Shown in pieces: positions 19,189 to 28,169 of a stretch of DNA of 64,000 nucleotides; the stretch's first letter is position 1, and the number at the start of each line of letters is the position of its first letter. Source of the stretch: Alteromonas sp. KUL49 (GTDB lineage: Bacteria; Pseudomonadota; Gammaproteobacteria; Enterobacterales; Alteromonadaceae); NCBI RefSeq assembly GCF_006538345.1, contig NZ_BJKL01000005.1, positions 248,001 to 312,000 on the forward strand, written 5' to 3'. Under the pieces are notes generated by a model, which ran no database searches, was not told where the DNA came from, and saw only the letters and a program-made list of their open reading frames with translations. Position numbers and translations under genes: made by a program.

Positions 19189-19818
19189 ATGACTAATACT
19201 CCGTTTGACCCGATGAATGCACTTGTTCCTATGGTTGTTGAGCAAACCGCCAAAGGTGAACGTTCTTTTGACATCTATTCTCGTTTACTTAAAGAAAACG
19301 TGATTTTTCTTGTTGGACAAGTAGAAGATCACATGGCAAACCTCATTGTCGCGCAGATGTTATTCCTAGAGGCAGAGAATCCAGAGAAAGATATCTTTCT
19401 TTACATCAACTCACCAGGTGGGTCGGTGACTGCGGGTATGGCAATCTACGACACTATGAAATTTATTAAACCTGATGTAAGCACTGTCTGTATCGGTCAA
19501 GCGGCCAGTATGGGTGCATTTCTTCTTTCAGGTGGAACCAAAGGTAAGCGTTACTGTTTACCTAATTCGCGCGTAATGATTCACCAACCTCTTGGCGGTT
19601 TCCAAGGTCAGGCGTCTGATTTTGAAATTCACGCGAAAGAAATTCTCAGTATTAAAGAAAAGCTAAATCGCCTGATGGCGGAACATACTGGACAGGACTA
19701 CGAAAAAGTAGCTCACGATACGGATCGCGATAACTTCCTCAGCGCGATGGAAGCTAAAGAATATGGCCTTGTTGACCAAGTGTTAACAAATCGATCTGAC
19801 GCAGCCACAAGTAAGTAG
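19189..19818 (+). CDS. clpP: ATP-dependent Clp protease proteolytic subunit
   Basis: ClpP forms the tetradecameric serine protease barrel fed by ClpX or ClpA. The protein has 209 residues. The nucleophile is Ser107 in [11 protein letters not shown] and the histidine is His132 in MIHQPLGG. The N-terminus suggests a short processed leader before the mature sequence, as in E. coli (207 residues). clpX follows after 74 bases. Confidence 0.98.
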   Translation: MTNTPFDPMNALVPMVVEQTAKGERSFDIYSRLLKENVIFLVGQVEDHMANLIVAQMLFLEAENPEKDIFLYINSPGGSVTAGMAIYDTMKFIKPDVSTVCIGQAASMGAFLLSGGTKGKRYCLPNSRVMIHQPLGGFQGQASDFEIHAKEILSIKEKLNRLMAEHTGQDYEKVAHDTDRDNFLSAMEAKEYGLVDQVLTNRSDAATSK

Positions 19819-19892
19819 TATAGTAATAGAAAGCCTGAGTTCAGTGCGTAGCACATTTTTGTTTTCAACTTGGGCATGGCAGAGGCAAAAGT

Positions 19893-21167
19893 ATGAGTGA
19901 TAAACAAAGCGGTGACAGTGATAATAAGCTGCTGTACTGCTCGTTTTGTGGCAAAAGCCAGCACGAAGTAAGAAAGTTAATCGCAGGCCCGTCGGTGTTT
20001 ATTTGTGACGAGTGTGTAGAGTTATGTAACGATATTATTCGCGAAGAGATAAAGGAAATCGCGCCGAAGCAAAAGCAAGACGCGTTGCCTAAACCTAGCG
20101 AAATCCATACCCATCTCGATGACTATGTGATCGGGCAAGAGCACGCTAAAAAAGTATTGTCTGTGGCGGTTTACAACCACTACAAGCGCTTGCGAAACGG
20201 TGACGTTCACGATGGCGTTGAACTGGGTAAAAGTAATATTCTACTGATTGGTCCTACTGGTAGTGGTAAAACTCTTCTGGCTGAGACTTTAGCTCGTCTG
20301 CTAGACGTGCCGTTTACTATGGCTGATGCCACCACACTTACCGAAGCTGGTTATGTTGGTGAGGATGTCGAGAACATCATCCAAAAACTTTTGCAAAAAT
20401 GCGACTACGATGTAGAGAAGGCACAGCGCGGAATTGTTTATATCGATGAGATTGACAAAATTTCGCGTAAGTCAGATAACCCGTCTATCACCAGAGACGT
20501 ATCTGGTGAGGGTGTACAACAAGCGTTGCTCAAGCTGATTGAAGGTACGGTAGCCTCCGTTCCACCTCAAGGCGGACGAAAGCATCCTCAGCAAGAGTTT
20601 TTACAGGTAGATACCTCCAAAATTTTGTTTATCTGCGGCGGCGCGTTTGCCGGGTTAGATAAAGTGATTGAACAACGAGCGCATACCGATACAGGCATTG
20701 GTTTTGGTGCGACCGTGAAGTCTTCAGACAACACAAAAGCGATTAGCGAACTGTTCAAACAGGTCGAGCCGGAAGATTTAGTCAAATATGGACTTATTCC
20801 TGAGTTCATCGGACGTCTACCTGTGGTCACTAGCCTGGAAGAGCTAAACGAAGATGCGCTTATTCAAATCTTAAGAGAACCTAAAAACGCCATCACCAAA
20901 CAATATGGTGCTCTGTTCTCAATGGAAGATGTAGAACTTGAGTTCCGTGATGACGCGCTTCACGCTATCGCAAAAAAGGCGATGCAGCGCAAAACAGGGG
21001 CCCGTGGGTTACGCTCTATTGTTGAAGCAGTGTTACTCGACACTATGTACGAACTACCTTCAATGGAAGACGTGAGTAAGGTGGTTGTCGATGAAACTGT
21101 TATCAAGGGTGAATCTAAACCCATTTTGATTTACGACAGCGCTGAAAAGAAAGCAGCGTCTGAGTAA
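19893..21167 (+). CDS. clpX: ATP-dependent Clp protease ATP-binding subunit ClpX
   Basis: ClpX is the AAA+ unfoldase that delivers substrates to ClpP. The 424-residue length equals E. coli. The N-terminal zinc finger uses Cys16, Cys19, Cys38 and Cys41. Walker A GPTGSGKT is at 120-127, the pore loop GYVGED is near 153, Walker B is VYIDEIDKI, and the sensor-2 region is [11 protein letters not shown] strong terminator follows. Confidence 0.98.
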   Translation: MSDKQSGDSDNKLLYCSFCGKSQHEVRKLIAGPSVFICDECVELCNDIIREEIKEIAPKQKQDALPKPSEIHTHLDDYVIGQEHAKKVLSVAVYNHYKRLRNGDVHDGVELGKSNILLIGPTGSGKTLLAETLARLLDVPFTMADATTLTEAGYVGEDVENIIQKLLQKCDYDVEKAQRGIVYIDEIDKISRKSDNPSITRDVSGEGVQQALLKLIEGTVASVPPQGGRKHPQQEFLQVDTSKILFICGGAFAGLDKVIEQRAHTDTGIGFGATVKSSDNTKAISELFKQVEPEDLVKYGLIPEFIGRLPVVTSLEELNEDALIQILREPKNAITKQYGALFSMEDVELEFRDDALHAIAKKAMQRKTGARGLRSIVEAVLLDTMYELPSMEDVSKVVVDETVIKGESKPILIYDSAEKKAASE

Positions 21168-21177
21168 TTAGTTCAAG

Positions 21178-21200
21178 AAAGGCCCTTAGGGGCCTTTTTT
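21178..21200 (+). terminator. Rho-independent terminator after clpX
   Basis: AGGCCC/GGGCCT with loop TTAG (21180-21195), extended by A/T pairs and followed by a T-run, 10 bases after the stop. Confidence 0.9.
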
Positions 21201-21304
21201 CGTTGTATTTCCGAATAACTCCCTCTAGTCTGTAATCAGTGCAAGTTAACGTCTGAGTTGTTTAATCGATCTGTGCTTATTTCATTATTGTTTAATAAGT
21301 TTTA

Positions 21305-21332
21305 TTTGAACTTTGTCCTTGCATCCCCATAT
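21305..21332 (+). promoter_or_regulatory. Sigma-32 (heat-shock) promoter of lon
   Basis: TTTGAA (21305-21310), a 14-base spacer and CCCCATAT (21325-21332), 32 bases before the lon start. The CCCCATAT element is the hallmark of sigma-32 promoters and is the same as in the E. coli lon promoter. Lon is a heat-shock protein there. Confidence 0.65.
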
Positions 21333-21364
21333 AAACCCACAATAGGAACTTATAGAGAACACGT

Positions 21365-23717
21365 ATGACAGTTGAGCGTGAAAATCGTATTGAAATCCCC
21401 GTTTTAGCGTTGAGGGATGTTGTTGTTTACCCGCATATGGTCATACCCTTGTTTGTTGGGCGTGAGAAGTCGATCCAATGTTTGGAAGCGGCGATGGAAA
21501 ATGACAAACAAATATTCCTTGCAGCGCAAAAAGACGCGAGTGTTGATGAACCTGAGTCTGACGACATTTATAGTGTGGGAACTATCGCGACTATTTTGCA
21601 GCTGCTTAAACTACCCGACGGCACAGTTAAAGTACTGGTTGAGGGAAGCTTGCGTGGTGAAGTAGAGAGCTACGTCCAATCTGAGCCACATTTTGTCGCC
21701 AATGTTAACCGTATTGAAGATGAGGCAATTGCTGAGAGTGAGCAAGAAGTACTCATTCGCTCTGCAGTGTCTCAGTTTGAGGGCTATGTAAAACTCAATA
21801 AAAAAATTCCCCCAGAGGTACTCACGTCACTTAATGGCATCGAAGATGCGGCGCGACTTGCCGATACTATGGCTGCACACATGCCACTTAAGTTGGTAGA
21901 AAAGCAGAAAGTACTCGAGATGAAAGGTGTTAATGAGCGCCTTGAGTACTTAATGGCTTTGATGGAAGGCGAGATAGACTTGCTTCAAGTGGAAAAGAAA
22001 ATCCGCACGCGTGTTAAGAAGCAAATGGAGAAAAGTCAGCGAGAGTATTATTTGAATGAGCAAATGAAAGCCATTCAAAAAGAACTCGGTGAAATGGATG
22101 AAGCCCCTGACGAGTTTGAAGCGTTATCTAAAAAAATCGCTGATGCTAAGATGCCTTCTGAAGCTGAAGATAAAGCTAAATCTGAGTTACAAAAGCTGAA
22201 AATGATGTCACCTATGTCTGCTGAGGCAACAGTGCTTCGCAGTTACATTGAATGGTTAACAAACGTACCTTGGAACAAGCGTTCACCGGTTAAGCGTGAC
22301 CTTTCTCGTGCAGAGCAGGTATTGGACTCTGACCACTATGGCTTAGAAAAAGTAAAAGAACGTATTCTTGAATATCTCGCAGTACAGCAGCGCGTTAAGA
22401 AACTTAAGGGGCCAATTCTTTGTTTGGTAGGCCCTCCTGGTGTGGGTAAGACGTCACTTGGCCAGTCGATTGCAAAAGCAACAGGTCGTAAATATGTTCG
22501 TATGGCATTGGGCGGTGTTCGTGATGAGGCGGAAATTCGCGGTCACAGAAGAACATATATCGGATCATTGCCTGGAAAGTTAATTCAGAAAATGGCTAAA
22601 GTGGAAGTGAAAAACCCACTGTTTTTAACTCGACGAAATTGACAAAATGTCGTCGGATATGCGTGGTGACCCGGCTTCTGCATTACTGGAGGTTCTTGAC
22701 CCAGAGCAAAATAGCAGTTTCAGCGACCATTATTTGGAAGTTGATTACGATTTGTCAGACGTCATGTTTGTCGCAACGTCTAATAGCATGAATATTCCTG
22801 GTCCACTGTTAGACAGAATGGAAGTTATACGCCTCTCTGGTTACACAGAAGACGAGAAGCTAAATATCGCAACCCGTCACCTTATCGGTAAGCAAATGGA
22901 GCGCAACGGCCTTAAGACCAAGGAACTTGAGATTACTGAATCTGCTATCGTTGGTATGATTCGTTATTACACGCGAGAGGCAGGGGTTCGTAGCCTAGAG
23001 CGTGAAATTTCCAAAGTATGCCGTAAAGCAGTGAAAGATGTTTTACTTAGTAAGAGCAAAGACAAGATAGTCGTTGATCAAGACAATCTGAAAGATTACT
23101 TGGGCGTACAACGTTTCGACTACGGCAAAGCCGACAAAGAGAATCAGATTGGTCAGGTTACCGGCTTAGCTTGGACTCAAGTAGGTGGTGACCTTTTGAC
23201 TATTGAAACTACCTCGGTACCGGGTAAAGGCAAAATGACCTCTACCGGTTCACTTGGTGACGTAATGCAAGAGTCAATTAAAGCCGCAATGACCGTAGTG
23301 AGAAGTCGTGCTGAAAAGCTGCGTATCAACGAAGATTTTTACGAAAAGCGCGATATTCATGTGCATGTTCCTGAGGGAGCTACACCAAAAGACGGTCCAA
23401 GTGCTGGTATTGCTATGTGTACTGCATTGGTGTCATCGTTAACGGGGAACCCTGTTAAATGTGAAGTTGCGATGACCGGAGAAATTACCTTGAGAGGTGA
23501 AGTTCTTGCCATTGGCGGGTTGAAAGAGAAGTTACTTGCAGCCCACCGAGGCGGAATAAAAACCGTCGTTATTCCAAAGGACAATGAGAGAGATCTCGAG
23601 GAAATTCCTGATAACGTTAAAAAAGACTTATCAATTCACCCCGTGAAGTGGATTGATGACGTATTAGATATTGCACTTCAAGAGCCAGTCAGTGCTTTTT
23701 CGGTACAATCTGCGTGA
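21365..23717 (+). pseudogene. lon: ATP-dependent protease Lon, interrupted by a one-base frameshift
   Basis: Lon is the AAA+ serine protease that degrades misfolded and regulatory proteins. The reading frame runs from the ATG at 21365 to a stop at 22642. It carries the N-terminal substrate domain and Walker A GPPGVGKT. It then breaks at 22627-22628, where TTTTTAACTC would need only one A to continue as [11 protein letters not shown], the Walker B region. The second part (22647-23717) holds sensor regions and the protease domain. With one base removed the protein has 783 residues (E. coli 784), and the catalytic dyad falls at Ser679 (GPSAG) and Lys722 (LKEK), the E. coli numbers. The second fragment has no ribosome binding site. 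It is either a real null mutation or a sequencing error; I cannot tell which. Confidence 0.95.
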
Positions 23718-23727
23718 CAAAATTCTC

Positions 23728-23754
23728 TGAATGCCTTGTGAAACAAGGCGTTCA
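23728..23754 (+). terminator. Hairpin downstream of lon
   Basis: A 12-bp stem TGAATGCCTTGT/ACAAGGCGTTCA with loop GAA starts 10 bases after the lon stop. The following bases (GGGGCATTTTAG) have only a short T-run. Confidence 0.6.
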
Positions 23755-23966
23755 GGGGCATTTTAGCTCTCTTTTGATTAAAAAGTGTACTCCTCGTTAA
23801 AGTTTCACGAATTTTTTTCAATTTAGGGCTTTCAAGTCGCAATAGTTGTGATACCTTAGCTGAGTATTCGCGTGAAGCCTCGTCAATAAAGGGATGGCAG
23901 CGATTCAACAAAAGTTAATTAATTGTGACAGACCGCTTGATGTTACTCATCAAGCTTGCTATAAAA

Positions 23967-23996
23967 GTCCACACTAATTGGACAAAACAGTATAAT
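23967..23996 (+). promoter_or_regulatory. Probable hupB promoter with flanking inverted repeats
   Basis: TCCACA (23968-23973), 17 bases, perfect TATAAT (23991-23996), then 23 bases to the start codon. Inverted repeat GTCCA-N7-TGGAC (23967-23983) overlaps the -35 region. A second, GCTTGATG-N5-CATCAAGC (23935-23955), lies upstream. Both could be operator sites. The remaining gap between lon and hupB holds no gene. Confidence 0.5.
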
Positions 23997-24019
23997 AACA
24001 ATCGAAGGGGATCATTATT

Positions 24020-24292
24020 GTGAACAAGTCTCAACTTATCGACCAAATCGCCGCAGGTGCAGATATCTCTAAAGCGGCTGCAGGCCGTGCTCTTGATTCT
24101 TTCACTGACGCAGTGACTTCAGCACTTAAAGATGGCGACCAAGTAGCATTGGTTGGTTTTGGTACTTTCTCTGTACGTGAGCGCTCTGCTCGCAGCGGTC
24201 GTAACCCGCAAACAGGTGAGACTATTCAGATTTCAGCAGCGAAAGTTCCTTCTTTCAAAGCTGGTAAAGCACTGAAAGACGCTTGTAACTAA
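24020..24292 (+). CDS. hupB: DNA-binding protein HU-beta
   Basis: HU is a small histone-like protein that bends DNA and organises the nucleoid. It has 90 residues, as usual. The DNA-binding arm signature [18 protein letters not shown] and the C-terminal [12 protein letters not shown] are clear. The start is GTG at 24020 with AAGGGG about 10 bases before it. It sits after lon and before ppiD, as in E. coli. Confidence 0.97.
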   Translation: MNKSQLIDQIAAGADISKAAAGRALDSFTDAVTSALKDGDQVALVGFGTFSVRERSARSGRNPQTGETIQISAAKVPSFKAGKALKDACN

Positions 24293-24312
24293 TATCTTAT
24301 AAGTTTTTAAAA

Positions 24313-24339
24313 GGCGATGGAATTTCCATCGCCTTTTTT
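24313..24339 (+). terminator. Rho-independent terminator of hupB
   Basis: Perfect 9-bp stem GGCGATGGA/TCCATCGCC with loop ATT, followed by at least six T, 20 bases after the stop. Confidence 0.92.
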
Positions 24340-24610
24340 ATATGTACTGATTATTTTGCGATAACACCCCGTTTATTTACTCCACTTTGCTCTACTCTTG
24401 TTTCCCTGTAGCTTGTCGTGCGGTGTAGCTGACGCCAATTGCATAGGTGGTAAAAACCTTCATGAGTTTGGGTTAAAGACGTTTATATTCGAAGCTATTG
24501 CGTTATAATCATCGCTTATTTTTGCCCACTAAACAGCGTTCTTCATTACTCGAATGAAACGCATAAAAATGTAGGGCAGTTGTAGTAAGCAACGGAGTTG
24601 AAAATCAATC
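24340..24610. promoter_or_regulatory. Leader region of ppiD
   Basis: No gene seen. A TATAAT at 24504-24509 (in GCGTTATAATCATCG) is the best -10 candidate, but its -35 is poor. AACGGAG lies about 10 bases before the ppiD ATG as ribosome binding site. Confidence 0.35.
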
Positions 24611-26497
24611 ATGTTAGAAAGAATCAGAGAAGGTTCTCAAGGCCCATGGGCGATGGCAGTCATTGTGCTTATCGTTCTGAGTTTCGTATTTGCTGGAGTT
24701 GGGAGCTACTTAACGTCGTCAGGTTCTAATGCAGTTGCATCGGTCAATGGTGATGAGATTAGTGCCCAAGAACTAGAGCGTGCTTATCAGAATCAACGTG
24801 CCCAAATGGAAGCACAGTTTGGTCAAGCTGTTGGCCAGCTATTCAGCAGCGAACAATATCTCAGTGACTTCAAGAAAAACGTTTTAGATCGTCTTATCGC
24901 TGAAAAGCTAATTCAGCAGCAAGCGATTGAAATGGGATTGCGTGTATCAGAGAATCAGATCCGCGAAACTATTTTGGAAATGCCTGAATTTCAATACGCG
25001 GGCCAGTTTGACAACGAACGTTTCCAAGCAATATTACGCCAAAACGGTTTCACCGTTACTGATTTTAAAGATTACCTTCGTACGCAGATGACGCAAAATC
25101 AGTTGGCAGCGGCAATGAATAGTTCTTCATTCTCTTTGCCAAGTGAAACTGAACTGGCTAATGCACTACAGCAGCAAACACGAGATGGTAAGTACCTCTT
25201 AGTCGACGCCTCTTTGTTTAATAGTGATGTTGAAGTGACCGAAGATGAAATCGCAGCTTACTATGATGAAAACATAGCGACCTTTGATACAGAAGAAGAA
25301 GTCAAACTTGCTTACGTTATGTTGTCAGTGAATGACCTTGTTGGTCGTGCAGTTGTTGAAGATGGCGACGCGCTGACGTACTACGAAAACAATGTTGCTA
25401 GCTACAGTACAGAAGAAGAAAGACGTGTTTCTCATATTCTTGTTGAGCTGGGCGATGACGCTGACGCTGCTAGAGCGCGTGCGGAAGGTATTCTGGCCAA
25501 GCTTAATGCTGGTGAAGATTTTGCTGAAGTTGCAAAATCTGATTCAGATGACACGTTTTCTGCCGAGTCTGGCGGTGATTTGTCATTTATTACAAAAACA
25601 GACGAAGTCTTTGAAGAAGCCGCTTTTGGTATTGCTAACGTAGGTGAATACACAGATATCGTTGAGACTGACTTCGGATTGCACATTATTCAACTGACCG
25701 AGATCAAGCCGGAAGACGTAACGCCGTTCGTCGATGTTGAGCGTGAAATCACGGATACACTTTTGAGAGACGCGGCTCTTGAAGAGTTTTATGCTCAACA
25801 AACCCTTATGGCTGAGCTAGCGTTTGAAGTTCCTGATACGCTTGAAGATGTCGCAAATGCGGTGGAGCTGCCTGTTGTCGAAACTGTGTCGTTCACACGT
25901 ACAACAGTACCCTTTGAGATTAATGTCCCTGCGGTAGTGGAAGCGGCGTTCTCTAGCGAGCTAGTCAGTGAAGGTGTTAACAGTGACCTGATCGAGCTTG
26001 ATGACGAAACCGTTTTGGTTGCCCGAGTAGTTGAACACACACCTCAGCGTACTAAAGCTTTGGATGAGGTTAGCGAAGAAATAACAGCAGTTCTGCTTGT
26101 TGAGAAGTCACAGGAACTAGCTCGCAGCTGGGTATCTGATTTAATCCCTGCGCTTGTTGCGGGAGAGAGTGTAGATGCATTTCTTGAAGAAAAGTCTCTA
26201 GTATGGGAAGTTGCAGAAGGCGTCGGACGAACAGGTAGTACAATTAACCGCAGTATCGTAGAAACACTCTTTACGCTTGCATTGGAAGGTGAAAAAGCTT
26301 ACGAAGTCACAAGTACCTCAACGGGTGGTGTTGCGCTTGTTGCGTTGACGTCGGTATCTGAGGCCGCTGAAATAGATGAGGCGACACAGGTATCACTCGC
26401 ATTGCAATTGTCACAGTTGCAAGGACAGCGCGTTTACGAACAGTATATTGATGCTTTACGTGCTCAGTCAGATGTAAAAGTCTTGACTGCGTTGTAA
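24611..26497 (+). CDS. ppiD: Periplasmic folding chaperone PpiD
   Basis: PpiD is a membrane-anchored parvulin-like chaperone near the SecYEG exit. The protein has 628 residues. One N-terminal membrane anchor (AVIVLIVLSFVFAGVGSYL, about 16-34) is preceded by the typical MLERIREGSQGPWAM. A SurA-like N-terminal chaperone region follows. One parvulin domain lies at about 270-365 (RVSHILVEL, SGGDLSFITK, GEYTDIVETDFGLHIIQL). The C-terminal region is acidic. A strong terminator follows immediately. Confidence 0.95.
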   Translation: MLERIREGSQGPWAMAVIVLIVLSFVFAGVGSYLTSSGSNAVASVNGDEISAQELERAYQNQRAQMEAQFGQAVGQLFSSEQYLSDFKKNVLDRLIAEKLIQQQAIEMGLRVSENQIRETILEMPEFQYAGQFDNERFQAILRQNGFTVTDFKDYLRTQMTQNQLAAAMNSSSFSLPSETELANALQQQTRDGKYLLVDASLFNSDVEVTEDEIAAYYDENIATFDTEEEVKLAYVMLSVNDLVGRAVVEDGDALTYYENNVASYSTEEERRVSHILVELGDDADAARARAEGILAKLNAGEDFAEVAKSDSDDTFSAESGGDLSFITKTDEVFEEAAFGIANVGEYTDIVETDFGLHIIQLTEIKPEDVTPFVDVEREITDTLLRDAALEEFYAQQTLMAELAFEVPDTLEDVANAVELPVVETVSFTRTTVPFEINVPAVVEAAFSSELVSEGVNSDLIELDDETVLVARVVEHTPQRTKALDEVSEEITAVLLVEKSQELARSWVSDLIPALVAGESVDAFLEEKSLVWEVAEGVGRTGSTINRSIVETLFTLALEGEKAYEVTSTSTGGVALVALTSVSEAAEIDEATQVSLALQLSQLQGQRVYEQYIDALRAQSDVKVLTAL

Positions 26498-26515
26498 GCA
26501 AAAAAACGAGCTAAC

Positions 26516-26544
26516 AAAAAGCCCGCCTAGCGCGGGCTTTTTTT
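26516..26544. terminator. Terminator between ppiD and the small minus-strand gene
   Basis: GCCCGC/GCGGGC with a five-base loop (26521-26537), flanked by A5 on the left and T7 on the right. It can therefore terminate both ppiD and the converging gene at 26561. Confidence 0.88.
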
Positions 26545-26560
26545 GTGTTCGAATTTAACG

Positions 26561-26731
26561 CTAATGTGTTAAAAAAAGCATAAGACTGTAAAAGAGAGCG
26601 ATAACTGAAGATAATACAAGAATATACGTAAACCCCTGTTTTCCTTGCGCTAGAGAATATTGGTTTGCCTTTAAGTACGCGAACCACAACAAACATAGCA
26701 ACACAGGAATTAAAACGATAATTTTTAGCAA
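26561..26731 (-). CDS. Small two-span membrane protein (56 residues), unrecognised
   Basis: This frame starts with TTG at 26731, has GAGGA about 6 bases upstream, and ends at TAG 26561-26563. It encodes 56 residues: a first hydrophobic segment (IIVLIPVLLCLLWFAYL), a short polar loop (KANQYSLAQGKQG), and a second segment (YILVLSSVIALFYSLMLFL). The composition, the ribosome binding site and the shared terminator argue that it is real. I do not recognise a family. Confidence 0.65.
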   Translation of the reverse strand: MLKIIVLIPVLLCLLWFAYLKANQYSLAQGKQGFTYILVLSSVIALFYSLMLFLTH

Positions 26732-26917
26732 AGTGTCGTCCTCTACATAAACCCATTACAAAACGTAACTCTATATCAATATAGCAGTCTCCGTCTTTCA
26801 AACATACGAGAAAAATCGCGATAGGGTTTTACCTGTCATCTCTATGTCGTAATTCTGTTACGCCCCTGTCATGAACAATCGTTGTAATGACAGTGCTTTG
26901 ACTCCATTGGAACTAGA

Positions 26918-28093
26918 ATGAAAAGCTCGATAAAGACGGAAATTCCTCAGGCTAAAAGTCTCTATTTTTCAGAGGTATTGATGGCACGTCCCTCAATCAC
27001 ACCCACAGATGCGGGGTGTCAATCCTATTTGGTATACAGATTGGAAAAAATGGGATTCATCTGCAAAATTCATAATATTGAGGGTGTCAGTAACTTGGTG
27101 GCACATTGGGGTGAAGGTGATACCCATGTAGCTTTTTCTGGTCACACCGATGTGGTACCACCTGGTCCAATAGAGAAGTGGCATTCGGATCCTTTTACTC
27201 CAGTGATGAGTCATAACAGGCTGTATGGTCGGGGTGCCGCCGATATGAAAACTGGACTTGCTGCAATGCTAGCGGCATTCGAGAGAGCCATAAATGAACT
27301 AGACGCTTCACGCTATACCTTTTGGTGGCTCATTACTAGTGATGAAGAGGGGGAAGCGGAGTATGGGTCAAAATGGATAAAGTCTTACTTAGATAGTTTG
27401 GGGGTTGCTCTTTCCATGTGTTTGGTTGGTGAGCCTACGGCTTCAACGCATACCGGAGACACAATCAAAGTAGGGCGCAGAGGGTCACTGTCTGGAACTA
27501 TATTGGTAAAAGGCAAACAAGGGCATGTTGCGTATCCTCATACGTGTAATAACGCCATTCATACTGCCAGCGAGATTATAAACGCATTAACTCACTATCA
27601 ATGGGACCAGGGCAGTGTAGACTTTCCCGGCACTAGCCTACAGATTACACACCTTGATACAGGTAAGTTTGTCGATAATTTAGTGCCAGGACAAACACGT
27701 ATTGAGTTTAACGTTCGGTATTCATGGCAATTTGATCAAGCGGGGCTGATATCTCTGCTTAGTACAATAATCCGAAAGGTATCACCCGATGTAACGCTCA
27801 GTTGGTCCCGCCCTTGCGAATCGTATCTAAGCCGACCTGCTGAAAACTCATTGTGTTTAATCCAACTCGTCGAATCTGCAATTGTGAATACTACGGGGCG
27901 GTATCCTGTTATTAGTACCTCTGGTGGTACATCAGACGGTCGATTTTATGCCTCCGATTCAACTCAGGTGGTTGAAGTTGGTGTGCCCAATACGACCATT
28001 CATCAAGTTAATGAACATATTCACATCTCAGACTTACTTACCCTAGAAGATATTTATACAGAGATTTTGATTGGGCTAGCTGAAGCCAGATAG
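26918..28093 (+). CDS. dapE: Succinyl-diaminopimelate desuccinylase
   Basis: DapE hydrolyses N-succinyl-LL-diaminopimelate in the lysine and peptidoglycan pathway. It is an M20-family enzyme with two zinc ions. The protein has 391 residues, about 15 more than E. coli, at the N-terminus. Metal ligands and catalytic residues are in SGHTDVVPPGP, GRGAADMKTG, SDEEGEAEYG, LVGEPTAS and the C-terminal HQVNEHIHI. The domain inserted in the middle (KVGRRGSLSG, KGKQGHVAYPH) is the dimerisation domain. It converges with the acyltransferase gene. Confidence 0.92.
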   Translation: MKSSIKTEIPQAKSLYFSEVLMARPSITPTDAGCQSYLVYRLEKMGFICKIHNIEGVSNLVAHWGEGDTHVAFSGHTDVVPPGPIEKWHSDPFTPVMSHNRLYGRGAADMKTGLAAMLAAFERAINELDASRYTFWWLITSDEEGEAEYGSKWIKSYLDSLGVALSMCLVGEPTASTHTGDTIKVGRRGSLSGTILVKGKQGHVAYPHTCNNAIHTASEIINALTHYQWDQGSVDFPGTSLQITHLDTGKFVDNLVPGQTRIEFNVRYSWQFDQAGLISLLSTIIRKVSPDVTLSWSRPCESYLSRPAENSLCLIQLVESAIVNTTGRYPVISTSGGTSDGRFYASDSTQVVEVGVPNTTIHQVNEHIHISDLLTLEDIYTEILIGLAEAR

Positions 28094-28132
28094 TGGTATG
28101 ATTATTTTTGAAATAAAAAGTAGCGTGGTGAA

Positions 28133-28158
28133 GAGTGATGAGGTTGTACTCATCACTC
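28133..28158. terminator. Palindromic hairpin between converging dapE and acyltransferase genes
   Basis: GAGTGATGAG (28133-28142) pairs perfectly with CTCATCACTC (28149-28158) around a six-base loop. It lies between the two stop codons without a clear T-run. Confidence 0.45.
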
Positions 28159-28169
28159 AATGTAATTGA

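Noticed and set aside
26511..26801. 96-residue minus-strand frame covering the terminator after ppiD
   Set aside because: It runs through the terminator and lacks a ribosome binding site. The 56-residue TTG-started frame in the same place (26561-26731) is far more protein-like.
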